Below, one piece after another: positions 52,664 to 62,107 of a stretch of 64,000 nt of DNA. How positions within the stretch are numbered: position 1 is the stretch's first letter; each line of letters begins with the position of its first letter. Source of the DNA: Terriglobia bacterium (GTDB lineage Bacteria > Acidobacteriota > Terriglobia > Bryobacterales > UBA6623); the NCBI GenBank assembly GCA_009841225.1, contig VXMF01000009.1, forward strand, positions 1 through 64,000, written 5' to 3'. Both the position numbers and the translations under genes were made by a program. The notes beneath the pieces are model-generated. The model did no database searches. It was not told the DNA's origin and worked only from the letters and a program-made list of their open reading frames with translations.

Positions 52664-52907
52664 GGTGTTATGGTTCCTCCGTCTTTCGTAGGTGGCGCGA
52701 TCCGGTGTCTGCGCACAGATCCCGCCCAGTAAGCGATGCGATTCCCTGTTCGTGTGAAAAGGGGGTAGCGCCAGCGGAGCCATGCGCTCGGCCGACGCGA
52801 CCAAGGCACATCGGAGCATGTGCCCCGATGGCCCTATGATAACGGAATCGGCACCAGCCGTGCAACGCCTGAGCCCGGCACGCGGGCTGCACGGAAGGCC
52901 GGTCAAC

Positions 52908-54356
52908 ATGCTGCGCGCCCGCCGAGGAGCCCCCAAGCACTGGCCAGCGATCGCAGTGCTCGTCGGCTGCGCGCTGCCGCCGGCCGCGGCAGCCGGCGCT
53001 GCCGGTTCCCCAGTTGCCCCCGCACCGCTCAACGTAGTGCTGGTGTTGGTCGACGATCTAGGCTGGCGAGACCTTGGCTGCCAAGGGTCCGACCTCTATG
53101 AGACGCCTCGAATCGACGCGCTGGCGGCTGAAGCCGTGCGCTTCACGCAGGCGTATTCGAACTGCCCGGTCTGCTCTCCCAGCCGAGCCGCGCTGCTGAC
53201 CGGCCAATACCCCGGACGCGTCGGCTTCACCGGGCATATCACCGCGATCGGACGCCATCGCCATCCCGCCGATAGCGCCATTTTGCCGCCTGCGGATTTC
53301 ATGTACCTCAGACACGAGCTCGTCACTATCGCCGAAGCGCTCGGAACTGCCGGATACGTATCGGCTAGCATCGGCAAGTGGCACCTAGGCGCCGAGTCTC
53401 ATTGGCCGCTCTCGCACGGCTTCGACTTGAACGTCGCCGGGCACACCCATGGCAGCCCGGCCAGCTACTTCTTCCCGTACCGGAGGCCCAGCCAGACGTG
53501 GAATCCTGACATGCCGAACCTCGATCTGTCGGCTAGCAGCGAGGGCGAATACCTGACCAGCCGGCTTACCGACGAAGCGTTGCAGTTCGTCGACAGGAAT
53601 CGCGACCGGCCCTTCTTCCTGTACCTCTCCCACTACGCGGTCCACACCCCCCTGCAAGCACCGGACGACTTGGTGCGCAAGTACCGCAGGAAGATCGCCG
53701 CGTCCGCATCCGGCGGAAGTCCCGTGTACGCTGCCATGGTCGAGTCGGTCGATACAAGTGTCGGTCGGATCCTCGACGGGCTCGAGGCGGCAGGCGTCGC
53801 GAACCGCACGGTAATCATCTTGGCGTCCGACAACGGCGGCCTCGCTTCCGTCACCTCGAATGCACCCTTGCGCGCAGGCAAGGGGCATCTGTACGAGGGC
53901 GGGATTCGCGTGCCGCTGATCGTGCGCTGGCCCGGGCACGGAAGTCCGGGCAGTGCAGTGCGCACCCCTGTCACCAACGCGGATATCTTCCCGTTCATAG
54001 CGGAAGTTGCCGGGCTCGCTCCGAGCAGCTTCGGCCATCTTGACGGCCGCAGCCTCGGCCCTCTGGTTGACGGCGGCCCGTGGGCTGCGCGCGAGTTGGT
54101 CTGGTATTACCCGCACTACAGCCCGCAGGCGCAAGCGCCCGGCGCGGCGATTCTCTCAGGAGCCTACAAGTTGCTCGAGTTCTATGACCCACCCCGCGTG
54201 GAGCTCTACAGACTCGAGGACGACCTTGGCGAGAGCGAAGACATAGCGGGCCGAGAGGCCGCGACTGCAGAGAGCCTGCGCGTCAAGCTGAACGCTTGGA
54301 TCGAAGCCAACGTGCCGCTCCGGCATCGCCCCAACCCCACCGGCAAGCATCGCTGA
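52908..54356 (+). CDS. Arylsulfatase-type sulfatase
   Basis: VLVDDLGWRDLGCQGSDLYETPRID, CSPSRAALLTGQYPGR. Confidence 0.94.
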   Translation: MLRARRGAPKHWPAIAVLVGCALPPAAAAGAAGSPVAPAPLNVVLVLVDDLGWRDLGCQGSDLYETPRIDALAAEAVRFTQAYSNCPVCSPSRAALLTGQYPGRVGFTGHITAIGRHRHPADSAILPPADFMYLRHELVTIAEALGTAGYVSASIGKWHLGAESHWPLSHGFDLNVAGHTHGSPASYFFPYRRPSQTWNPDMPNLDLSASSEGEYLTSRLTDEALQFVDRNRDRPFFLYLSHYAVHTPLQAPDDLVRKYRRKIAASASGGSPVYAAMVESVDTSVGRILDGLEAAGVANRTVIILASDNGGLASVTSNAPLRAGKGHLYEGGIRVPLIVRWPGHGSPGSAVRTPVTNADIFPFIAEVAGLAPSSFGHLDGRSLGPLVDGGPWAARELVWYYPHYSPQAQAPGAAILSGAYKLLEFYDPPRVELYRLEDDLGESEDIAGREAATAESLRVKLNAWIEANVPLRHRPNPTGKHR

Positions 54357-54460
54357 CGGCGATGGCCGCGACGGGCGTCGCAGCCAGGGGTGCAACAATG
54401 GACTCTTGGGGTCGACCCGTCCCGGGAAGTGACACTAGCGGGCCGGTGACGCTACGGAAG

Positions 54461-56254
54461 ATGGGGCGAATTGCAGTCCTTGACTCGGGCGGGCAGTACT
54501 GCCACCTAATCGCGCGCAAGGTGCGGGAGCTTGGCGTCTATGCCGAGATCTTCCCAGTAGGCGTAGATCCCGATTTGTTGGGCGACCACGCCGGGATCAT
54601 TCTCTCTGGCGGCCCATCCAGCGTGTTTGACGAGGCCAGCCCGCAGCCCCAGGCAGGGTTGTTCGCGCTGGGCAAGCCGATGCTCGGCATCTGCTATGGC
54701 CATCAACTGATCGCCCGCTATCTCGGCGGCACGGTCGAGCGCGGCGATACGCACGAATTCGGCAGCGCGACGCTGCAACTCCGGGTCGATGGCTCGCTGT
54801 TCGAGGGGATGCGCCCTGAGCAGCAGGTGTGGATGAGCCATGGCGACCACGTCGCCCGTCCACCGGACGGCTTCGCCATCTTGGCCGCCACCGACGAATG
54901 CGAGGTCGCTGCGATGGGACATGAAGCGCTTCGCGTCTTTGGGTTGCAGTTCCATCCCGAAGTCGTCCACACACACAACGGCTCCGCGATGCTCCGCAAC
55001 TTCTTGCGCAACGCCTGCGATTGCGCGTTGGACTGGCAGCCTCAGAACCGCGTGCAAGCGCTGCTGGAGAAGATCAAGGAAACGGCCGGGGACCGACGGG
55101 TCCTGCTATTTCTCAGCGGCGGGGTGGACTCCACGGTCGCCTACGCCCTCGTCGTTCGGTCCTTGGGCCCTGAGCGAGTCGAAGCGGTGTACGTCGACAC
55201 CGGCTTCATGCGCGACCGCGAGACAGACGAGATCGAGGGTGCCTTCCGGGATCTGGAGCTAGGAGAGCTGCGGGTGTTTCGTGCCGGGGACCTGTTCATG
55301 GGGCGACTTCAGGGCGTCACCGACCCCGAGACCAAGCGGGCGATCATTGGACAGGCATTCGTGGATGTCCAGGACCAGATCCTCAGAGACGACCGCTATG
55401 CCAGCCAAGACTGGATGCTCGGGCAAGGCACCATTTATCCCGACACCATCGAGTCCGGGGGCACGCAGGCCGCCGACGTGATCAAGACGCATCACAACCG
55501 CGTGGAGCGCATTCAAGAGCTGCTCCTGCAAGGGCGCGTGCTCGAGCCGTTGAGCGAATTCTACAAGGACGAAGTTCGGGAGATCGGACGCGCCCTAGGC
55601 CTGCCGAACAGGCTGCTCGACCGGCACCCCTTCCCGGGCCCCGGCTTGGCGATCCGCTGCCTATGCGCTTCCGCCGCGGGGGGAGCAATGCCCGATACGG
55701 GCATCGCAGCGGTTGCAGAGCAAGCGGGCTACTCGGCCTTCCTACTTCCGATTCGGAGCGTGGGAGTCCAAGGCGACAGCCGGAGCTACGCACAGCTCAC
55801 CGTCCTGCACGGAGGCGAGATTGACTTCGCGCGGCTGCTGCCGCTGTCCACCGCCATCACGAACGAGTTTCGCCACACCAACCGTGTCGTAGCCTGCTTG
55901 GCGCCGCGCGAGATCGAGCCCTCGCAGTGGGGCATTCGGCCGGCGACGTTGACGCGCGAGCGGGTCAGGCTGCTGCAGGCCGCGGATCGCGCCGTCACGG
56001 ATTACCTGCGTAGCGATAGTCTCTACGACCAGGTCTGGCAGTGCCCGGTCGTACTCTTGCCTTGGGGTCAAGGCGACGGGGAGACGGTGGTCGTGCGACC
56101 AGTCGTGTCGGTCGACGGCATGACCGCGTCGGTCGCCGAACTTCCTATCGGCGGCCTGTTGGCCCTGGCCGACCGCCTAGCGTCGATCGACGGAATCCAC
56201 GCCGTCGTGTACGACGTGTCGCACAAGCCGCCGTCGACGATCGAGTGGGAATGA
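54461..56254 (+). CDS. guaA: GMP synthase (glutamine-hydrolysing), extended C-terminal form
   Basis: GICYGHQLIARYLGG, FLSGGVDSTVAYALV, RHPFPGPGLAIR, AFLLPIRSVGVQGDSRSY, C-terminal PPSTIEWE; ~598 aa. Confidence 0.95.
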   Translation: MGRIAVLDSGGQYCHLIARKVRELGVYAEIFPVGVDPDLLGDHAGIILSGGPSSVFDEASPQPQAGLFALGKPMLGICYGHQLIARYLGGTVERGDTHEFGSATLQLRVDGSLFEGMRPEQQVWMSHGDHVARPPDGFAILAATDECEVAAMGHEALRVFGLQFHPEVVHTHNGSAMLRNFLRNACDCALDWQPQNRVQALLEKIKETAGDRRVLLFLSGGVDSTVAYALVVRSLGPERVEAVYVDTGFMRDRETDEIEGAFRDLELGELRVFRAGDLFMGRLQGVTDPETKRAIIGQAFVDVQDQILRDDRYASQDWMLGQGTIYPDTIESGGTQAADVIKTHHNRVERIQELLLQGRVLEPLSEFYKDEVREIGRALGLPNRLLDRHPFPGPGLAIRCLCASAAGGAMPDTGIAAVAEQAGYSAFLLPIRSVGVQGDSRSYAQLTVLHGGEIDFARLLPLSTAITNEFRHTNRVVACLAPREIEPSQWGIRPATLTRERVRLLQAADRAVTDYLRSDSLYDQVWQCPVVLLPWGQGDGETVVVRPVVSVDGMTASVAELPIGGLLALADRLASIDGIHAVVYDVSHKPPSTIEWE

Positions 56255-56269
56255 ACTGCCGAGCCGCAT

Positions 56270-58345
56270 TCAGCCAGCCAGCGAACTGAGCCAATCCCCG
56301 ACCAAAGAGCGCACTTCCGTGCGGCCGAGGCCGGATTCAATGCGCAGCGATTCGATCGACTCTAGCGCGTCGTACATATCGGTCACCCAAGCGTACTCGG
56401 CCTGCGCCTGCCCGCGCGCGATCGTTCGACGGCGCGGATCCTGAGGATTCACGAGCAGCAGCGGGCGTGGCGCGACCGCGGCATAGACATCGCGCACCTC
56501 GTACTGTCCCAATACCCCCGGCAGCAGGCTGCTTACCGGCAGGGTCGACTCGGGGTCGTCCAGCATGGACCGATACGAGATCGGCGCCTGAACGCTGACC
56601 ACGCCCGAGATGCGCGGGTCAAGAACCGCAGCGTGCGCTGCGACAAGGCCTCCGATTCCGACCCCGACGACGATCCACTCGCGCCGCTTGGTCAGCCTCG
56701 GCGCGGTAGCCAGCAGGTCTTTCAGGCGCTGCCCGAACAGCGGACGGCCCAGTTCCAAGCTCCGGTAGGCGAGGAAGTCGTCCCATTCGAAGCCTACTTC
56801 CAATTCCGGCATGACTGGCTTGGTGGCGCCCCAGCCACGCAAGTCTAAGCCGTACAGGCTGTGGTCTGCGGCTACCACGGCATCGACCAGGTACCGTTGC
56901 ACGATCGGGTGGTCCTTGCCCTGCTCCGCGACCAGAAACACCGCTCCCTTGGCATAAACGCCGGCGTCAAGGAACCGCGTCGGCACTTCGATCCCGAACT
57001 CGGCCTTGAACGAGCCCACCCGGGTCACATCCTTGATGCGATTGGCGATGAGGCTCTGGTAGACGGCGAACTCGCTCTCGCTGCGCGGCAGTTCGAAACT
57101 TGGCTCGATCGCCTTCGCCTTGGCTGCGCAGAGATCGGCCACGCTCTTCGACTGCAGGGAGACCGCGACCTGCCCCGATGCCGTGCAGGCCAATTCGCCC
57201 GGCTGCCGAGGCCGGGCGTCTCCCTCGGAGACGGCCCGATCCTCTCCCGCCAAGCTTCGGAGGAAGAACGAGGCGGCCGCTTCGCGCAACTCGCGGTTCA
57301 TTCCATGCGTGTCATCGGTCTCCACCAAGTGCAGGCGCTCCGGAGCAGCGAGCTTTTCGTACACGCTCGTCAACTCGGCATGCGTGCGCCGCGCGCCCTC
57401 GATGGGCACGTAGTCCCGCTTGGCGGCCCCGATCATCAGCGGTCTCGGAGCGAACGCCGCCAGCAGCTCGGGATGGTCAATGCCGGCCCGCAGGGTCCCG
57501 TACAGCACCTGTTCGGGATCCGCAATCAACAAGGCCTCGCTCTTGGCTCTGAAGCTCGCGACCGCGCAACTGACGAACGCCGCCTTGAGGCGGTCGTCGT
57601 AACCGGCAAATTGCAGGGTCACCATCCCCCCGCCGGACTGGCCGGCGATGCCAATGCGCCGTGGATCGATCTCTTGGCGCGACTCAAGATAGTCCAACGC
57701 ACGGATGCAGTCCCACGCCCTGTACTGCATCAGATTCTCGCCGACCAAGTAGCAGCGGTCTCCCAAGATCCGGTGCTCCCCGCTGCCCGGGCGGAAGCGT
57801 GTCCGGCCAGTGCCGGCGTCCACGTACTGGTGGCGCTCTCCCTGGCCGAGCGGATCCCAAGTGAGCACAGCGATGCCATTCCGCGCCATCAGAGCAGAAA
57901 AGAGCTGGTACGTCTCGGACGCCTTGCCGGCGCTGCCATGACCGCACGGAAAGACGATCGCGGGCGTCTTCACGTCCCGCCCTTGCGGGAGGTACAGGTT
58001 CGCCGTCACGTGAAAGCCCGGACGGCTCTCGAAGACAATTCGTTCGATTAGGTGGTCGTCGGCATCGATGGTTCCGATCTGCTTGGCGTTCAGAGGTGTG
58101 CGAGCGGGAAACGGCCCCCACATCCGTCCCAGCTCAGTGCGCACCTTGCCGCGCAGCGCGGCGAATTCTTCCGCAGATTCCAAGCGGGCCAGTTGGTCCG
58201 ACCGGCGCTCGTCTAGCAGCCGCAGGTACTCCCTGACAAACTCCCACAGCATCCAACCGAACTGCGATTGGCCCGCTGCCGGGACGAGCCAGCCGGAGGC
58301 CGCCAATGCAGCCAGTTCGCGTCGGCTTAGAAGGCTTGCTGGCAC
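56270..58345 (-). CDS. Exported protein with two tandem alpha/beta-hydrolase domains, acetyl-xylan-esterase-like
   Basis: GIAGQSGGGMV nucleophile elbow in domain 1; VVGVGIGGLVAAH in domain 2. Confidence 0.85.
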   Translation of the reverse strand: MPASLLSRRELAALAASGWLVPAAGQSQFGWMLWEFVREYLRLLDERRSDQLARLESAEEFAALRGKVRTELGRMWGPFPARTPLNAKQIGTIDADDHLIERIVFESRPGFHVTANLYLPQGRDVKTPAIVFPCGHGSAGKASETYQLFSALMARNGIAVLTWDPLGQGERHQYVDAGTGRTRFRPGSGEHRILGDRCYLVGENLMQYRAWDCIRALDYLESRQEIDPRRIGIAGQSGGGMVTLQFAGYDDRLKAAFVSCAVASFRAKSEALLIADPEQVLYGTLRAGIDHPELLAAFAPRPLMIGAAKRDYVPIEGARRTHAELTSVYEKLAAPERLHLVETDDTHGMNRELREAAASFFLRSLAGEDRAVSEGDARPRQPGELACTASGQVAVSLQSKSVADLCAAKAKAIEPSFELPRSESEFAVYQSLIANRIKDVTRVGSFKAEFGIEVPTRFLDAGVYAKGAVFLVAEQGKDHPIVQRYLVDAVVAADHSLYGLDLRGWGATKPVMPELEVGFEWDDFLAYRSLELGRPLFGQRLKDLLATAPRLTKRREWIVVGVGIGGLVAAHAAVLDPRISGVVSVQAPISYRSMLDDPESTLPVSSLLPGVLGQYEVRDVYAAVAPRPLLLVNPQDPRRRTIARGQAQAEYAWVTDMYDALESIESLRIESGLGRTEVRSLVGDWLSSLAG

Positions 58346-58390
58346 GATTCGAGATTCTAGCGCCCGCCGGCCGGCGGGTCGCCAATGTCA

Positions 58391-59188
58391 TTATTCCGCG
58401 TGCACGAGGCCCGCGACCGCGGCGACGGCCGCCGCAGGATCGGCATACTGCCAGATCTGTCGCCCGAATATGACACCTGACGCACCCGCTTCCATGACTT
58501 CGGAGACCGTTTCCAGAGTGCCGTCCAACCCCGGCCCGCGGCGAGGCCCGCCAGCCACCAGCACGGGCACACCGCAAGCGTCAATGCTCTTGCGGAAGCC
58601 GCTGACGCTGCCCGAGTAGCGCGTCTTGATCACGTCCGAGCCGAGCTCCGCTCCGATGCGGCATGCCAGCGTGACGTCGTCGTCGATGTCGGGGGGCAGA
58701 ACGTCGCCGCCCCGGCCGGACATGTCCATGTGGTTGGCCATCATGCCTTGGCTGAGCATCTCCGCAACCAAGGGCATGCCCCAGCAACGACTCTCGCTGG
58801 CGATCGTACCGACCTTTTCGAGCTCATCGCTCTCAAAGTCCGCCCCAAGCGTGGCATTCACCACCACAGCATCGGCCCCGAGCGAAACGGCTTGCTCGAC
58901 ATCCACGTAGAGGAGCATCGGCCCGCCGCCTAGCGAGCTCACGCAGCCATCGATGCGCAGCAGGATGGCCAGGTCGCCGACATGTTCGCAGACCTGCTCC
59001 AGCACGCCCGGCGTCACCAAGATGGCGTCCGCTCCGGCAGACGCAAGCTGCCCCACAAGCTCGGCCGGCCGTTCGAGGCCACGTACGGCACCCGCAGCGT
59101 TGCCGTGGTCCATCGCGACAACGACGGCGCGCCCGCGCCGTAGGATGCGCCTCAGGCGCAGGCTCTTTCCGATAGATCTTGTGGGCAT
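58391..59188 (-). CDS. Class I aldolase (DeoC/LacD/LsrF-like)
   Basis: VVAMDHGNAAG, DVIKTRYSG Schiff-base Lys region, VLVAGGPRRGP. Confidence 0.82.
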   Translation of the reverse strand: MPTRSIGKSLRLRRILRRGRAVVVAMDHGNAAGAVRGLERPAELVGQLASAGADAILVTPGVLEQVCEHVGDLAILLRIDGCVSSLGGGPMLLYVDVEQAVSLGADAVVVNATLGADFESDELEKVGTIASESRCWGMPLVAEMLSQGMMANHMDMSGRGGDVLPPDIDDDVTLACRIGAELGSDVIKTRYSGSVSGFRKSIDACGVPVLVAGGPRRGPGLDGTLETVSEVMEAGASGVIFGRQIWQYADPAAAVAAVAGLVHAE

Positions 59189-59258
59189 GATTCCTCGTCT
59201 CCCGCCTTCGAGCGGTTCAGGCGGCGATGGGCGCAGTCATGAATGGACGAAAGCCCGT

Positions 59259-60650
59259 TCAGGCCGCCGCCAAGGTTGGCTCCAGAGGCAGCGCGAGTGG
59301 CTCGTCCACCAAGAAATCCAATCCCTTGATTGTCTCGACCGCCTTCTCGACTGCCGCCCGCCTCGCCGGTTCCAAGGTCGCAACGAAGGGGAGGTCTTGC
59401 TTGTCAAAGTAGGGTTCCTGTAACACTGCCTCGATGCCGACGCCTTGCTCGGCCAGCTTGGATGCCAGCGCTGCGAGGATTCCGGGCCGGTCGCGAACGC
59501 GGAAGCGCAGGTAGAACTGGCGCTCCTCCGTGCCGCTCGAGACAGGGCGATGGGGTGACAGCCTAGTGCGCCCGAATGGCTGAACGCGCTGGACCGAGCC
59601 TCCCGCCTGGCGCAGATCCCGAGCGGCCGCCATCAAATCGCTTACCACGGCCACGCCGGTCGGATCGGGTCCCGCGCCCTTGCCGTAGTAGAACGTGTCG
59701 CCGCCCCGACCGTGCACCCACAGGGCGTTGTAGGAGCCAGTGACGCCCGCCAGAACGGTGTTTCGCTCGACCAGCGCGGGACGTACCGCCAGGCGCAATC
59801 CGCTTGGTTCCCGGCGGGCGGTTGCCAGCAAGCGGATCGTGTGCCCGAGCCGCCCTGCATAGGCGAAGTCGATGGTGCGGATACGCCGGATCCCTTGTAG
59901 CGGGATATCGCTTGGGGACACCTGCTCGCCGAACGCCAATGCTGCCAAGATTGCCAGCTTGGACCGCGCGTCATAGCCGTCAATGTCGGCGCTGGGGTCG
60001 GCTTCGGCGTAGCCGAGGGCCTGGGCCTCCTTGAGCACCTTGTCGAAGGCGGCGCCGGTCCGCTCGATCTCGGTGAGGATGAAATTCGACGTGCCGTTCA
60101 AGATTCCGATCAGGGAGTCGATGCCGTCGCCGGCAATACCTTCTCGCAACACGTTCAAGACGGGAATTCCGCCCGCCACTGCAGCTTCCATGCCGAGCGT
60201 AGCGCCGTTGCCGGCCGAGCGCCGCCAAATCTCCGGACCCTCCTCCGCCAGCAGCTCCTTGTTCGCCGTGACCACGGGCTTGCCACCTGCTAGGGCGGTC
60301 TCGACGATTTGCTTGGCAACTTCCGTGCCACCAATCAACTCGGCGACGACATCGACTTGAGGACTCTCCACGACCTCCCTCCAGTCGGGAGTCCGCAGCG
60401 CCTGCGGATGCAGACTGACAGCTTCACTCGGACTCGTCAGCACGCTGCGGGAGCACACCGCCGAGACTTCCAATGCAAAGCCGAGCTTGTCCTCGATCTC
60501 CGAGGCATTGTTGCGCAGCAGACGCAGGGTACCGCCGCCCACGTTACCCAGCCCTATGATTCCCACGCGGACGGCTGACACAGAATTCCATTCTACTTGG
60601 GCATCGTGCTGGTCAGATTTGGTGCTTGCCCCAATGGGCAACTGAGACAT
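59259..60650 (-). CDS. hom: Homoserine dehydrogenase with C-terminal ACT domain
   Basis: VGIIGLGNVGGGTLRLL, GILNGTSNFILTEIE, ADPSADIDGYDARSKLAILA. Confidence 0.96.
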   Translation of the reverse strand: MSQLPIGASTKSDQHDAQVEWNSVSAVRVGIIGLGNVGGGTLRLLRNNASEIEDKLGFALEVSAVCSRSVLTSPSEAVSLHPQALRTPDWREVVESPQVDVVAELIGGTEVAKQIVETALAGGKPVVTANKELLAEEGPEIWRRSAGNGATLGMEAAVAGGIPVLNVLREGIAGDGIDSLIGILNGTSNFILTEIERTGAAFDKVLKEAQALGYAEADPSADIDGYDARSKLAILAALAFGEQVSPSDIPLQGIRRIRTIDFAYAGRLGHTIRLLATARREPSGLRLAVRPALVERNTVLAGVTGSYNALWVHGRGGDTFYYGKGAGPDPTGVAVVSDLMAAARDLRQAGGSVQRVQPFGRTRLSPHRPVSSGTEERQFYLRFRVRDRPGILAALASKLAEQGVGIEAVLQEPYFDKQDLPFVATLEPARRAAVEKAVETIKGLDFLVDEPLALPLEPTLAAA

Positions 60651-60744
60651 CGTCTTGGCTATTGGAGCGCCAGATCCGTCTGGCGGATCCCGCCACGCGC
60701 TGTGCGGAAGAGATTTGTGGGTACAAGTGTGCTAATGTGATCCC

Positions 60745-60873
60745 GCACCAGTCGCGCAGGTACTCGATACGTCGGGTCTCCTGCCGAATACAACAGCCAG
60801 TCATCGGTACGGAGTAGCTTCCCGCGCCTTGGCGAATAAGCAGGACGGCCACGCTCTCTTGCGCGACTGGTGC
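60745..60873. repeat. Perfect 14-bp inverted repeat spaced by ~100 nt (potential long hairpin)
   Basis: GCACCAGTCGCGCA (60745-60758) vs TGCGCGACTGGTGC (60860-60873). Confidence 0.8.
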
Positions 60874-60912
60874 AGGGCCCGGCACCCCTTGTGCCGACAA
60901 AGGGGGAAATCA

Positions 60913-61884
60913 ATGCACAAACAGATCGTCGTGCTCACTTCTCTAGCGATGACGGTGGCCCTGCATGCTCAAACGCAGAAGGCCGTAGTCGCTATCGACG
61001 AGATACAGACAGCAGCGCAGAACATATCATGTCAAGGATGGGACAGGCATGCAGGATTCAACTGCAATGCCGACCTCTCCGAGGGATTTCGCGTCATGGT
61101 CGAAACGGCCATTGTGAAGTCGGGCAAGATAACCGTACTGGAACGCGACCAGTGGGACGCAATTATGAGGGAGCGTCTCTTGGGAGAGGCTGGTATCACC
61201 ACAAGCGGGGGGACCATCGAGGGTCTCACCGGAGTAGATTATGTGATCTACGGAACGATCACTAAATTCGGTGCTCGCGCTGGGGGATTCGGGCTGAATC
61301 TCCTGTCTCGGAATCAATCCCGCAACAGTCAATCTGCACATTCCAAGCTCACCGTGCAGATGGCGGTCGATCTCAAGATCACCGCTGTGGAAGATGCTCG
61401 AATCGTCTTTGCCGATACCGTGGAGGGAGAGGTCGTTCAGGGCAAGTCATTCTCATTCGGATCCATCGAAAGCAGCAACAAGACAGCAGATCCCTTCGCG
61501 GATGTGCTACGCGTGGTTGCGAACAAGATCTCGGAAGTAATCGCAACAGACCATATCCCCATCAAGATCATTCAGGCCCAGAGTGACGGCACGCTGATCC
61601 TGAACTATGGCAATGTGTTCTTCCAGCCGGGCGACGAGCTGGTTCTGATGGAGTTGGGTGAGCCGTTCAAAGATCCAGATACTGGCGAAGTGCTTGGCTC
61701 CGAGGAGCGCGAGATCGGACGCATTGAAGTGACCGATGCCACAAGCCGATTCTCCAAGGCGCGGTTCCTCAGCGAGCCGGTCCGCTTCGAGCGCGGAACC
61801 GTACTCAAGAGGCCACATGTGCCCGCAGAGTCCAAGAAGACCCAAAATCAGCGCAAACGGTCTGGAGCGAAGCTAGGCCGATAG
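60913..61884 (+). CDS. CsgG/HfaB-like exported protein
   Basis: Signal peptide; VETAIVKSGKITVLERDQWDAIMRE...GVDYVIYGTITKFG. Confidence 0.75.
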   Translation: MHKQIVVLTSLAMTVALHAQTQKAVVAIDEIQTAAQNISCQGWDRHAGFNCNADLSEGFRVMVETAIVKSGKITVLERDQWDAIMRERLLGEAGITTSGGTIEGLTGVDYVIYGTITKFGARAGGFGLNLLSRNQSRNSQSAHSKLTVQMAVDLKITAVEDARIVFADTVEGEVVQGKSFSFGSIESSNKTADPFADVLRVVANKISEVIATDHIPIKIIQAQSDGTLILNYGNVFFQPGDELVLMELGEPFKDPDTGEVLGSEEREIGRIEVTDATSRFSKARFLSEPVRFERGTVLKRPHVPAESKKTQNQRKRSGAKLGR

Positions 61885-62107
61885 CTGGAGAATAGCTTCG
61901 TTCGGTACGAACAGCAGTTTCGACTGTCCAGAACCGCATAGGTCGCTGAGGAACCTGAGCGCTTTCAGGAACTGGGCTTGATATTGCGTTTCGAGCCGAC
62001 TCCATTCCCTAGGATCCCCGTTGGGCTCCGAACTCGGGCTCGCTGCCTTGGCGCTTGCGTGAGTTTCGGCAATAATCGCACAGCAGCAATACCAGAGGAG
62101 GGTACCC

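Noticed and set aside
52664-52800. Possible CIRCE (TTAGCACTC-N9-GAGTGCTAA) or HAIR (CTTGAGT-N7-ACTCAAG) element upstream of groES
   Set aside because: Searched by eye; neither consensus is present in recognisable form.
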